The translations under genes were made by a program, and so were the position numbers. This document shows, in pieces, positions 52,461 through 63,765 of a DNA stretch of 64,000 bases. This stretch comes from Ypsolopha sequella (Eukaryota > Arthropoda > Insecta > Lepidoptera > Ypsolophidae), in assembly GCA_934047225.1 (NCBI GenBank), contig OW203984.1, forward strand, positions 9,991,201 to 10,055,200. The letters are read 5' to 3'. Below the pieces are notes generated by a model. That model saw only the letters and a list, made by a program, of their open reading frames with translations, did not search any database and had not been told where the DNA came from. Each line of letters starts with the position of its first letter. The stretch's first letter is position 1.

Positions 52461-53212
52461 GAAAAACCGGTCAAGTGCGAATCAGACTCGCGTACCTAGG
52501 TTTCGTAATTCGACAGTTTTGGGAACAGAAAATTTGATTTGGTCTTTTTTTTCGTGAATTTCTCATTTTTTTTTTCTGTAATGTTTACGTAAGCACTTAT
52601 TGCCGAGGTTTTTTTTTTTTACATTTTTCGGTTCACCAGTTTTGGAGATAAGGGAAGGGACATACATTTTTTGTGGTTTTCTGAGGATTTATCGAAATAG
52701 ATGCAAGTAAATTATCAAAACTATATATTTTTACAATCGACTTTTTAATACCTATATTGTATTAAAAAAATATGTATAAATTTATTTAACTTTATTTTTA
52801 TTTTTCATTTGTATTAAAAAAAAAAACGCTATAATTATCCTGTAATTGGCCAGTTATGACCTATAATCGGGGTGGGTACATACATTTTTTTGTGGTATTT
52901 CGACGATTTCTTGAAAAAGGTGCAAGTTAATATAGCCAAATTATATAATTTTATAATCAGCTCCTTAGTACTTATAATTTGATACCCATATTGTGGTTTT
53001 AGGAATAATTTTTTTTTTCCTCTTTTGTGCAAAATTCTAAGTCTTTGTCTTTAACAGTGCTAAAGTTATGAGGCTGTGACATACGGATGGATGGACAACG
53101 GAATCTCACCGTTAAAGTTCCAAAAATGTCAAAATTAAATTTTCTATTCGCAAAACTGTCGAATTACGGACGACTTGTGAGTCTGACTCGCACTTGACCG
53201 TTTTTCTTTTTA
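52461..53212 (+). repeat. SINE-like family, long form, followed by an inverted head fragment
   Basis: Opens AAAACCGGTCAAGTGCGAAT at 52464. Internal modules (CACCAGTTTTGGAGATAAG, TTGGCCAGTTATGACCTATA) match 33383-34528. From 53148 the head returns in reverse (ACTCGCACTTGACCG). Confidence 0.65.
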
Positions 53213-53257
53213 TTTGGTACCATTTTTGTGTACTTTGCGCTTGTACAAATTTAAAGG

Positions 53258-53643
53258 AGCTTGTGCTTGAGCTTGTGTAAAACACTTCACTTTTCTAAAG
53301 AAATTTGTCACCCCATTGCCATCCCATGGGAACTGATATATGGGATAAAAAGTAGCCTATGTCCTATTTCAGGTCTAGAACTACATTTGTGCCAAGTTTC
53401 AGCCCAATCGGTAGGTACGGGGCGTGAAGGAGCAAAACATCACTTTTCTAAAGAAATTTGACACCCCATTGCCATCCCATGGGAACTGATTTATGGGATA
53501 AAAAGTAGACTATGTGCTATTCCAGGTCCAGAACTACATTTGTGCAAATTTTCAGACCAATCGGTTTGGTAGTTACGGCGTGAAGGAGTAACAAACATCC
53601 ATACATCCATCCAAACTTTCGCATTTATAATATTAGTGGGATT
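53258..53643 (-). repeat. TTCACGC-family interspersed repeat, inverted copy
   Basis: Two modules with CCCATTGCCATCCCATGGGA and GAACTACATTTGTGC, closing ACTTTCGCATTTATAATATT. Reverse of 1650-2022. Confidence 0.75.
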
Positions 53644-53745
53644 AAATCTAACCTAGTGAAATAATAAACTACAGTATTTTACAATCCCACGTTGACATAC
53701 TAATACCTAAAAAAGTAGTAAAAACAAGTATAAATCGCTGGCAAA

Positions 53746-54126
53746 AAAAGGTCAAGTGCGATTCAGACCCGCGTAATTGACAGTTTTGGAAATTTTTTGG
53801 ACATATATTTTTGTGCTTTTTCAAAGATTTCTCGAAATCAGTGCCAGTAAATATAGTTAAAGTATATATTTTTACAATCAAATTCTTTAATATTTACAAT
53901 TTGATAACCATATTATATTTCTACGATGATTTTTTTTCTCTCTTTTGTATTGGAAATATTTTGAACAATTTCAAATACTTAATTTTTTAACACCTTGTTT
54001 ATAGGCAAATTAATGCTATCCTTTTAAAATGTGTTAAAGTTATGAGGCTGCAATATACGGACGGACAACGGAGTCTTACCATTAGGTTCCTTTTGTACCT
54101 TTTAGGTACTACGAAACCCTAAAAAG
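53746..54126 (+). repeat. SINE-like family, intermediate-length copy
   Basis: Opens AAAAGGTCAAGTGCGATTC and closes GGTACTACGAAACCCTAAAAA. One internal module (ATTTCTCGAAATCAGTGCC). Confidence 0.65.
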
Positions 54127-54176
54127 GCGTGTCTAGGCCACGAATATTTTTACAAAATTTTAAATTAATGTGGATG

Positions 54177-54498
54177 GTCCAAGGCAATCTTCATACAAAC
54201 TTGTGGGAACCAATAACGACGACAGGAGTATTATTATTTAATTCTGTTACCTTTTTCCACACATTCCATCAACTTTACACCCGCGAATAAATCAGTTTTT
54301 GTACAAACAAACTTTTTTAGAATCTAATTTTGTTATTTTAAACTTTTGTAATCCAATGTATGAAAGTTTTAAATTGCAAAATTAGACTATTAAAACATTT
54401 AGTTGATGGAACGTGTGGAAAAAGGTATCATAATTAAATAATAATACTTCTGTCGTCGTTATTGGTTCTCACAAGTTTTTATAAAAACTACCTTGGAC
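54177..54498. mobile_element. Foldback element (322 bp)
   Basis: GTCCAAGG ... ACAAACTTGTGGGAACCAAT ... ACGACGACAG ... TTTTTCCACACATTCCATCA and the inverse to CCTTGGAC. Arms ~110 bp. Non-coding. Confidence 0.85.
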
Positions 54499-54713
54499 AC
54501 TATTTACCTTAAATGGATTATTAGTACTGAATCCAAAACTACCATTTTTAGAATTAATTTTTGGCTGTCTGTCTGTTTGTATGTGTGTATGTTCCGTTTT
54601 TTTTCTAAACCCACTCAACGTATTTGGACGCGGTTTTCTTTATTATCATCATAGTGCCCCTGTTCAACATATAGGCTATAAGCTACTTTGAACCCAAGTA
54701 TACTTTTGCTTAA

Positions 54714-55050
54714 CAGGTGGTAGAGCTGATGCCGGGCTCGACTGTGGAGGTACTACCATCTTACTTGGAGATCCCCTCGAATTAATTCGGGGGAGAGTAA
54801 AAGGACAGCTCACAGGCAAAAAACCAAGAGGCCCACCAAGCCTGGGACCGATGGATGGCGGTATATCCATCTCTAATAGCCGGGTTATATGGAACAGATT
54901 GGTGATGGGCAGCGGCGTCACTGGTACGAGGGTTCCGGCACCGCGCTCACCAACCCGCCTGCCCAGCGCGTGTGAGCATGGGTAATTCTTCCAGGATGAC
55001 CGCCGGGAGGCTTATGTCCAGCAGTGGACGAACTAGGCTGATGGATGGAT
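54714..55050 (+). repeat. WDRLMAVY-family interspersed repeat
   Basis: GGTGGTAGAGCTGATGCCGG, GGCTCGACTGTGGAGGTACT, GCGCTCACCAACCCGCC, CCAGCAGTGGACGAACTAGG, then (GGAT)n. Minus frames across it are repeat artefacts. Confidence 0.7.
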
Positions 55051-55577
55051 GGATACTTTTGCAGGTCAAAAGTTTGGCCACCCGTGCTATAAGGGATGTA
55101 GATAAAATAACGCACAAGATCCAGATCCATGCTTAAGATCCAGTTAAATTAAAAGAAATTAATTTTATACACACGCGAGAACTTACTGCAAAAATGTGTG
55201 GTGTAAGTTTCAGAACGATAGATACCATAAAAATTCTACTTCATTAAATTAATTTACAAAATAATAATGTTTTATTTTTATTTTCTGGTTTTTCGATAAC
55301 ATCGACACGAGCGCTGTTCATCACTACATGTTGCCATAAGTGTGAAGGAGCGCGCCATATTTTGATTTGTTAGTTCTACTCACACGTTTTATTGACGCAC
55401 CTGTAGCGACATTCTGCGTCAGGTATAGTCTCGTTTATTCTAGTTAGGTTCGCTATCTAATTAGTTTCCGCCAAAGAGTGTTTCCGCCACCAAATCTTAG
55501 CCTTTCAACTCAAACATCTTGTGAAGACTTGACATTTTGAGTCTTATCAAAGACAAAGGAGGTTAAAAATAAAGCAG
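55051..55577. other. Intergenic DNA, no gene seen
   Basis: No recognised feature. Confidence 0.4.
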
Positions 55578-56094
55578 TTTTTAGGGTTGCACACGAAAAG
55601 GGCAAAACGTTGCTGTCTGGCTGTCCGTGCGTATGTCACGGGTCTCAAGCTTATGTAGGCGAAGTGAGTTACAGACCCAAATTTTTTATTTTTTGTATAC
55701 AATGACCGAATATTGAATCAGAAAATTTAATTTAATTTTTTTTTCAGTTGAGCTGAAAAAGGGGCTGAAAAAAAATCATTTTCTTTTACTAATGTGGCAT
55801 CATTTTCTAGTGCTCATTAAATAGAGTACGAATATACTTATTGTTCTCTTTCTTCTTCAAACTATATATAAATTTGGAGCCAAAAAAGTTGTCAGTTTTA
55901 GACCATATGGAATTTCTGTATACTATTTGCTATATACTATGTTTAATTTAAACAAAAAATACTGAAAATCCCGATTCATTGCGTAGTTTGTAAGTTGTGA
56001 CCAAAACATACAAGCATAATTTCTTTCACGAGTTGTTGTGACGTCACGGAACCCTAATAGAATGAACCCCGACTCCCACTTGGCCGGTTTTTAG
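55578..56094 (-). repeat. SINE-like family, long inverted copy
   Basis: TTTTTAGGGTTGCACACG at the left, CACGGAACCCTAATAG and CCCACTTGGCCGG at the right. The interior is unlike other copies. Confidence 0.6.
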
Positions 56095-56408
56095 TTATAT
56101 CTCGTCTACGGGTAGTTTGTAAAGTTTCGTTTAATTGGAGAGAGACCTCTTCAGGGTCTCTTTGTTTTCCGTTTTTCTATTTCTACAAAAGATATGGAAA
56201 TGTTGCAAGCCTGTCGTTGTGGGTTAAAACATGGTCAAGAAGTCTTGAAAGAACTCTACTCTTCGTATGTCGTATATTATATTATAATCTGTTCTTCATA
56301 CCTTTCATTGTGGCTGTTACAGGATATTATTGCGAGCGAAACTAAGAAGAGAAGAATTACCAGAAACCTCCATACAAGTGGTAGCAAATTTTTTTTGCCA
56401 TACTGTTT

Positions 56409-56517
56409 GTATGGGAGCTAAGCGAAATTCGCAACTTTTTTTCTCTTCCTCCCATACAAATTGCCGATCAGCTGACTGGTCCAGTATGAAAAAGTGAATT
56501 TCGCTTAGCTCCCATAC
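56409..56517. repeat. Short inverted repeat (22-bp perfect arms)
   Basis: GTATGGGAGCTAAGCGAAAT plus TC at 56409-56430 is exactly inverted at 56496-56517, with a 65-bp spacer. It interrupts or abuts a SINE-like copy (56522-56687). Confidence 0.8.
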
Positions 56518-56521
56518 ATCT

Positions 56522-56687
56522 CGATGATATATTTCTATTGCCGCTATAACAACAAATACTAAAAAAGAGAATAAAATAAATATTTAAGGGGGCTCCCATA
56601 CAACAGACATGTTTTTTTTGCCGTTTTTATTGATAATAGTAAGGAACCCTTCGTGCGCGAGTCCGACTCGCACTTGGCCAGTTTTTT
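56522..56687 (-). repeat. SINE-like family, 5' part, inverted
   Basis: TTGCCGCTATAACAACA, GGGGGCTCCCATACAACAG and CTCGCACTTGGCCAG; same parts as 61567-61720 in reverse. Confidence 0.7.
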
Positions 56688-57721
56688 ATGTAGTTTTCGG
56701 AGCTTATCACTACCCGTTCATAATTACCAAAAGCTTGTGCCTTGCCTGATCCTTGAAGTCATGGGAATTGCGAGGAAATAGCGTGATGATTTAAGGTTTG
56801 GCTAAACTAAAGTTTTCTATATATTATTTATCCCTAGTTTTCGGATTTTCAACTACGAAAAATCCATATTACTTCATACGATGAAAAACGCAAAATAAGG
56901 CTTCCTGTACAAATTCACTCGTAAATAAGACGTATTTTGAAAAAAAGGTTATTGAGCCCTGGTCCTGACCACTTTCCGAGTCTCCGGTATGAATCTGGCT
57001 TTATCATACAGTCACCTTATTATGGTAGTACTTTTATGTATCAATAAGTTATTAAATTTCCCAGCAAACAAAATATTCGGGACGAGCGTGCGTTGACATA
57101 CTGAACAAGGCTTACTGATGATCGATTTGGTCCGGGAGCCGAAAACAACTTAAAACTAATAAGCACGGCTCTTTAATAGCCCGTTTCTACTTAGTTTTAA
57201 AAACTTGTGCTACAGATACGCTTTCTACAAATCCCTGATTTTGTCAAGTCAAAAAGTCTGAACTGTGCTATAAATTTTCAAAAGCCGCCTTTTTATATTG
57301 AATTATTAGTTTTTATTTTATCGGGCGTAAAGGGATTCAAAGCCCGATCGCAAGCGGGAAAGACAAATCTGGTCACGCAATGATGATTTTCTTCTAACTA
57401 CAAGCAAGTTGCTTCGTAAAGTTACATTACCTGACAATCGATGCATGTGTTCTAACTAGCCAGTATCTTGAATACTTTGAAAAATGCCTAAAAATAAGTA
57501 TACAAATATATAAAACTATTTATATTTATTTATATATTCATAATTGTCTTCACTGGTGCACGATGTGGATGCCTTTAATTAAGAAAACAAATAGCTATAT
57601 AAATTTTAAGATTATTCCATTTAAGTAAGTTTATTGTATTTCTTGTTGGTGTTCCTAAATAAATAAATACATAAATAAATAATCGTTAAAATGTATTTTC
57701 CCACAAAAAATAAAGTGACGT
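56688..57721. other. Intergenic DNA, no gene seen
   Basis: One end of the CCAAATTCATACTGG-type element may lie at 56975-57000. Otherwise featureless. Confidence 0.35.
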
Positions 57722-57983
57722 GTTTTACTGGAAGTACCCTAGAGGTTTTCATGTTGAGCAAATTTGTATGAAATTGATTATGTAACGTACAATACCTTCT
57801 TTTCGCGTAAAGTTAGAAGCGTGATGTTTTTACAGCACCATGGAGCCGTAGACTTCTGCAGGAGGTATCAGTTTCAACTTGATATCTCATACGGGGCCTG
57901 AGCAAAAGGGTCTTGACAGATGTATAGACAGACGGACAACAAAGTGAACCTATAAGGGATTTTGAGATACGGAACCGTAAAAA
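57722..57983 (+). repeat. Interspersed repeat related to 7040-7280
   Basis: Same landmarks as 7040-7280, here with CAGACGGACAACAAAGTGAA before the terminal ACGGAACCGTAAAAA. Confidence 0.65.
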
Positions 57984-59142
57984 GCGAAAATGGTAGATAT
58001 CTACTCCTTTTGTAATTCCTAAGGCAGTAAATTTATTATTAAATCAGGCTTAAAAGCATGCAGTCCAGAATTAACATGTGACAATTTTAGTTTGAAACTT
58101 TGTGTAAACTTGATTTGTGCAATATCATTTCCTAATTGCAATAGCTGAACTTAGTTAGTAAAAGCAAATTACACCGTAAAGTGGTTTAAATAGAATAAAA
58201 TGTTATGTTATCAAAAAGGTAAAAAAATGTCGGAATATATTTATTTTTCGAGTGGGTATGCAGCACAGAAATTTGTATTCTTCTGTCGTATGCAGTGCTG
58301 CGCCTAAGTATTTTAAGGGGAATAATAAAACGACCGAATGAAAAAAACTTAGCGACTGATGATTAGATACTGTTTTCATAACTTGAGTGGTATGAATTTG
58401 AGTAAGCTAAAAATTAACTAAATGAAGACGAATATTGATTAATAATAAAATCCAGATCGAGCTAACCAAAAGTGGGCTGAAAAGAATCCATTTTGCATGC
58501 AAAAATTTTAAGCGTGCGACTTAATTACAAAGTGAGCGACTAATAACACTGAGTGGGCGAATTTAAAATATGAAATCAAAAATACTTCACCAAAAGTCAA
58601 TAAATAGGTGCGACGACGAGCGAAGCGAGGAGGAGCGTGTTAGGTTTAAATATAAGATAAAATAAGGAGCCAAACGAAGCGGAGCGAAGCGAGGCGACGT
58701 TCCTAGTTTTATTACTTAAAATTAAATTGTCACTAAAACAGAAAATTGTCACCCCTTCTGTTAAATACTACCCCTTCATTTAACATAAAATGCCGCCCAC
58801 TACAAATAAATCATTTTTCACATATTGAAAAAAATGCAGGACAAAATGTTGATACTCAAACAAATATCATTTCACTCAAATATTACGAAGCTTCTTATTT
58901 TGTAATTTAAGTAACTCAAATAAATGTTTTTAAGTTGCTGTTCTATTGATTTATCGTTATTCGCAGTCAGTCGCTTATTTTGTAAAACAATAAGTCAAAT
59001 TAATTATTTTTGTCACGTAAAATTTTAATTTACAGTCATTCGCTTTGTTACTATATACAAAATAGTTTTCAACACATACTTTTCATGGTTATTAAGGTAA
59101 ACGAGCCACGTGGCCTTACAAGTAAAGAACTTAGCAACAGCC
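57984..59142. other. Intergenic DNA with GCGAAGCGAGG blocks
   Basis: 58600-58695 contains CGAGCGAAGCGAGGAGG and AAACGAAGCGGAGCGAAGCG. The surrounding 58340-59050 repeats words such as GTGGGCGA, GCGACT and TGTCACCCCTTC, suggesting a decayed repeat. No gene. Confidence 0.4.
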
Positions 59143-59245
59143 CCTCTATTCTGTATCTTTAGTTGCCAACTGGACTAGGTGCCTATCATCAAAAACATAG
59201 CTAATAACACACCAGTCCAGAAAGCAACTAAAGATACATAATAGG
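59143..59245. repeat. Small foldback (103 bp)
   Basis: CTATTCTGTATCTTTAGTTG ... CTGGACTAGGTG against CACACCAGTCCAG ... CAACTAAAGATACATAATAG. MITE-like. Confidence 0.75.
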
Positions 59246-59997
59246 CCCTCTGGTCGCCGCAAGGCGCAGACAGATGGTGTGCTACGACGCCAAGTAAAAG
59301 GGATTTTTAGTACCTATAACACTACACAATATACTATAGCAGGGACACAGAAGAAATAGTATAGACATTTTTATGGTACGATGTGAAGATCCATATTTAA
59401 TTCATCGTGCTGTCAATATTAGGTTTACATGTAAATAAATAAATTATTAAATTAAAAACCTAGTTTTGACAGAAATACGATATGCCTAGTCAAATATATT
59501 TATCAACAATAAAATGTTTTGAAGTTTCACCGACATGGGAATTATTTTCAGAGAAGAAAAGCCTTTTACTAGCTTAAGTTACCTGAATGTGACGTAACTT
59601 GCCCGGCGACGAAAAGGCGGTCTTTAACATTACTCCCCAGTCTAGTGACCTTTCCTAAGAAAACACAAAAATATGGGCCTTTTGATAAAACACTCACGAA
59701 CGCAATAAGTTATTTATTCCATGGTGAGGTCGAACCATGCGTGCATGGCAATATGTGGTGTATAAATTTGTGGAAAAATTACAAGTGTATTCTTCATTAC
59801 AATATATGATGAATTCCACCAAGACAGTGCCGACAATCACAACAATCAACTTCCATGCATGGTAATAACCACAGATAGATATTAAAAAACTTGCCTTAAT
59901 ACTCTAATTGTTCGTGTTCTGATGTCTCCACGTTTCCCCCCACTATACTTACCAACAAAAACACAAGAACCATAAGTACGCCCAAAATACTCATATT
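59246..59997. other. Intergenic DNA, no gene seen
   Basis: No recognised feature. Confidence 0.4.
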
Positions 59998-60165
59998 TAT
60001 AGAATTAAATGAGACTTGAGGTTCCCGCAGCCCGCAGTGTAAGGCGTAACGTCGTCGCGTAAACGTCTTCACTCGCCCAGGTGAAGGCAGTCTAAATCTG
60101 CTGAAACTGGTCGGCTTTCCCGATCATAACACGTATTGAGGTGAGCTGTTTTTATATAAATCATG
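59998..60165 (+). mobile_element. Conserved ~165-bp SINE/MITE-like element, copy C
   Basis: Core in the same orientation as copy B, with CTCATATTT on both sides (59989-59997 region and 60167-60175 region) as a likely duplication. The right end keeps TTTTTATATAAATCATG, which is the reverse of copy A's arm. Confidence 0.75.
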
Positions 60166-60545
60166 CTCATATTTCTCACGCACATTAATAGTGCACATGC
60201 AAAAAGAGGGTCGCATATCAACATGTAGCCACGGACAACACAAAACATCACATCATAGGGTCTCGCATGAGCCCTATTTTTGGCCTCATACGTTTGCAAG
60301 CGCGCCCCCTTACCATAATCTCTTGATATCTGTGGTAATAACTAAGAAAAATCTGTGACTCAGCGTATCTGTGACTTGCCTTGAAACTTAGGTCCGGTTT
60401 TTTTATCCTTATTAAGAAAACTGATGGTTAAAGTTATAATTGTATTATACCACAGGTAGCACGTGCAACAATATTTATATTCAGACGTGCAAGAAAGTGA
60501 GCAGGTTTGATCTTTTAGGTCACTTTGAGGTGAAATTCAATTACC

Positions 60546-60970
60546 TTTAACGGGACACCTGACGCTACAACACCAGGTTTTCAAGGGTTCATTGGAAGAA
60601 ACTAGGTCTCTCCTCATATTGAAGAAAATATATTTGTTTCATCGATTTATATTTTTTTCAAAAAAAAAATTTTTTCCACCCTCTCTTTTTTGGTTTTCAA
60701 ACGTTCGTTTCAAAGACGCGGTTAAGAGATCAACTTAATTTTTTGTTATAAAATAGGCAATAAAAATACAAAGGGATGTTACCTAAATCCAATATTTTTT
60801 TCCCTACAAAATATTTCAGTATTAGCTAAAAACACACCAATCTGTTGTTTCGCTGCGTGTATTATTACGCGTCTAAGAACAAGAGGCCAAAGAGCCAACA
60901 TATAATCGCCTCTATGAAAAGCAAATAAGGTCTTTGCCATTAGACTTGTTGTGCTGGACGGGTAATAAAA
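60546..60970 (-). repeat. ~425-bp interspersed repeat, copy B (inverse of 829-1257)
   Basis: Starts TTTAACGGGACACCTGACGC and ends GTGCTGGACGGGTAATAAAA. Includes a T-rich middle with a poly-A run that differs from copy A. Confidence 0.75.
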
Positions 60971-61566
60971 AATGTTGCTAGGGTATGCCATCCTCTTAAA
61001 CCTGTAAGGTTACGAAGAAGTCAAATTCAATAAAAAACCTTTGCACCGGGTAAAATATTTAAAAATATTCAACTTTGAAAAGATTTGGCATTAAAAAACG
61101 ATTTTATTATTACGTAAAGCCATTTACTTAAAGTTCAATCGAAAAGTTAAAGTTCAGACATTTGAATATGTACATTATGGCTTAAGCCAAAACTATGGTA
61201 ATGGTATGGTAACTTAGGCAAAAATTTTCGTACTTTTATCACTAAGCTCAGAATTTTTACGATTTTTGGAGCTAAGCGGCTTAACTAAATCTGCTTACAC
61301 TATATAGGTAATAAACCTAAACGCCTTATTTAGTAAACCTTACGAAGAAAAATTTCGTCAAATATTTTTCAAATTTTCCCTTCGGATTATCCAGATTTAA
61401 AATTGTAGCCTTATCAGCCTTATCAGTTCAGCTGTTCACGTGTTGAAAGAGTTCCTGAGTTAAGAGACACCGAGGTACCCTTATAGTGATTTTATGAAGG
61501 GCTCATACACAACGAATGTCAGAAAGTGTACATTAGAACGCACGCTCAGTGGAAAAAGAATAAGCA
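60971..61566. other. Intergenic DNA, no gene seen
   Basis: No recognised feature. Confidence 0.4.
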
Positions 61567-61858
61567 AAAACCGGCCCAGTGCGAGTTGGACTCGCGCACG
61601 AAGGGTTACGTACCATTATCTATAAAAACGGAGAAAAAAAACATGTCTGTTGTGTGGGAGCCCCTTAAATATTTATTTTATTCTGATTTTAGTATTTTTT
61701 TGTTATGGCGGCAACAGAAATACATCATCTGTGAAAATTTCAATTGTCTAACTATCACGGTTCATGAGATGCAGCCCGGTGACAGACAGACAGACGGACA
61801 GCGGAGGCTTAGTAATAGGGTCCCGTTGGTTACCCTTTGGGTACGGAACCCTAAAAAT
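61567..61858 (+). repeat. SINE-like GGCCAAGTGCGAG family, complete reference copy (~290 bp)
   Basis: Full order: AAACCGGCCCAGTGCGAG, GCACGAAGGGTTACG, GTGGGAGCCCCTTAAAT, ATGGCGGCAACAGAAAT, GACAGACAGACGGACAGC, GGAGGCTTAGTAATAGGG, TACCCTTTGGGTACGG, AACCCTAAAAA. No clear tRNA B box, so a polymerase III origin is not shown. The 113-codon frame across it is an artefact of the repeat. Confidence 0.8.
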
Positions 61859-63166
61859 GGTCTGTAAAGCACCAAGAGTCATTCTGTACTAATCACTTCT
61901 CATGCTCTAAAAAGTATTGGTTTATGGAGGGTTTATGCTTGCTACAAGACAAGTGGACTCATAGATAAATATAATGGACTAAAACCTCAGAATAAGGAAT
62001 ACAAATAGAAGCCTGGCTAAAATAATACGCGGAGAAAGACACCTATCCTTGATTTTGTTGCGACATTCTAGTGCGTTAGAGAGAGATGGATATGTATTAG
62101 TTTTTTCTTAATTAGGTAGGTTGTCACTAGTTCGTTGCTTTGCTAGTGATGTAACGATGTCGATTTTTGACTATGATAAATAAACCAAATCGAAATGAAC
62201 CACGACCAATCTTCTTACCACACATTATATCGTATCAAAGTGTGAAAAAAAGAGAATGCAGGAGGCACCAACCTTTCTGGTGACATCCTCTTGCTTTGGA
62301 AGGAGGCCAAGAGAATTAATAGCAAAGTGGTCTCTGTCTACCCCAGTGGGACACATGTTATATTGTCTAAATAAGGAATTAATGAAAGGATATCTTTCGT
62401 TTAGCATAATATTTTTTATTAAGTACAAATTACTATATCGTAGGCAGGTAGGTACATAAGTTAAGTCCAAAATTGTGCTTGTTTCTAGTACAAAAAATGC
62501 TGTAGCTTGTATCAGAGATACAACCGTAAACTATTTAAGTGGATACTTTTTAAGTCGCCTCTTAACTCAATCAAATAGGTGTTCGTTGATGTCGCGTCTT
62601 TGTTCAATCAAGGAGGAAGGAATTAATCGCAACAATAGAAATCATAATAATCATAGACTTATAGGATTCGTAATAATAATATTATGTCAATGATGAGCGA
62701 TGACAGCGCAATTACTACAGAGGTAATTTCAATTTTTTTAATTATTTCTATCAAATAAACATCAATTTATTTTGAATAATAACTAATAACAAATAATGAA
62801 CGATTAAAATACCTAACCTGCAATAAGAAATCAAATTATGCGCAGTTCAAGTCAATAAGCATTCCCAAAATTCATTTCACGATAGAACTACCCTGTCAAA
62901 GTACTTTTATTGTCAACCACTAAGTACGAAAATGTCTTGATCTGCGGAATTTCTTCGTGAAGTCGATCACGGAAGTAACGTACAAGTTCTGAACAGGCCT
63001 TTCAGAACGATTTGCGAACATAGAAGTATGCACTTTTCTACACCACATACATCCATGGGTACTGGTTCTGTTGCCTAAAATTGAAAAATTATCGAGTTAA
63101 TATACTATAGTATAGTACAAGCACGTACCTACCTACAAACAAGATTGATAATGCAATTATACATAA
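61859..63166. other. 3' side of the THAP gene; no further exon found
   Basis: Any third exon of the minus-strand THAP gene should lie here or further left. A possible acceptor near 63045 (minus) opens a frame, but its sequence resembles the repeat at 31240-31320, so I do not accept it. Confidence 0.35.
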
Positions 63167-63377
63167 TTATTTAAAGGTTACCAATGTGTCTGTATCCGGT
63201 AAATATAACGTCGGTAAAGCATCTGCTTTTAACCGTCTCCATTTTAAATTTTCGTTTGGTCCAAAAAAATCCGGCGTAAAGTGTTTCGAACAAATATGAC
63301 TCCTTTTTTTAATTGCCCAATTTGGTCTAATTATTCGTCTAAGCCATTCACTTTTTAATTCTTCCCTTTTTGGAAAT
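63167..63377 (-). CDS. THAP-domain protein, exon 2 (main part of the zinc finger)
   Basis: Joined to exon 1 across an intron at 63378-63688, this completes a textbook THAP zinc finger, a DNA-binding C2CH module. In the spliced protein: Phe-Pro at 27-28, W37, C55 and H58 (ICSKHF) pairing with C3 and C8 of exon 1, F59, and the closing AVPTLF-type box as ALPTLY at 79-84. The acceptor is TTTTTTTGTTACAG on the minus strand. Read straight on, the frame stops at 63167-63169 and gives only 95 residues. A possible donor (TTG then GTAACC, exon end ~63182) would instead splice to an unseen exon. Roles of THAP proteins include transcription regulation and P-element-type transposase DNA binding; which applies is unknown. 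Codons at the splice junction (CG + A) keep the frame. High confidence in the domain, moderate in the 3' end. Confidence 0.82.
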
Positions 63378-63688
63378 CTGTAACAAAAAAATATAGCGAT
63401 ATTTATTCGGCATTATTTTTCCTTTAACTCACGCTGCAATTAATCTGCGGTATTATCCTTTATGCACGGCTGCCGCGGGAACCAATGTTCGATAGTTTGC
63501 CACACGGACTTTAGTACATCACTATGCAAAAAAACATAACCTCTAATGGTTGGCAAAAAATATATATAAAACAGGCAAATATCGGTGTAGAATTGAACAC
63601 GAGTATGATTTACAAGAACTACTATTATTGTTACTGAGTTTTAGGTATGATACTGCAACTTATTAACATAAAAACTATCAGAACTCAC

Positions 63689-63765
63689 CGATGAAATGAT
63701 ATTGCTTCATTGTTGTTTTCTTTTCTTCCTGTATGCGATTTACAGCCTTCAATCGCACAAGACAT
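63689..63765 (-). CDS. THAP-domain protein, exon 1 (start codon and first zinc ligands)
   Basis: The minus-strand ATG is at 63763-63765, in an AT-rich leader (AATAAA before ATG). It encodes MSCAIEGCKSHTGRK and then ends SFHR, with the Arg codon split by the intron. C3 and C8 are the first two zinc ligands, and SFHRFP across the junction is the usual THAP signature. The donor is CATCG followed by GTGAGT, nearly ideal. Exon coding length is 77 nt (25 codons + 2). At only 25 codons it is easily missed by frame scans. The promoter would lie at 63770-64000 or beyond the right edge. Confidence 0.82.

Noticed and set aside
62850..63055. Possible third THAP exon after an acceptor near 63045 (minus)
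   Set aside because: The sequence shares words with the repeat at 31240-31320, and the frame carries no recognisable domain.
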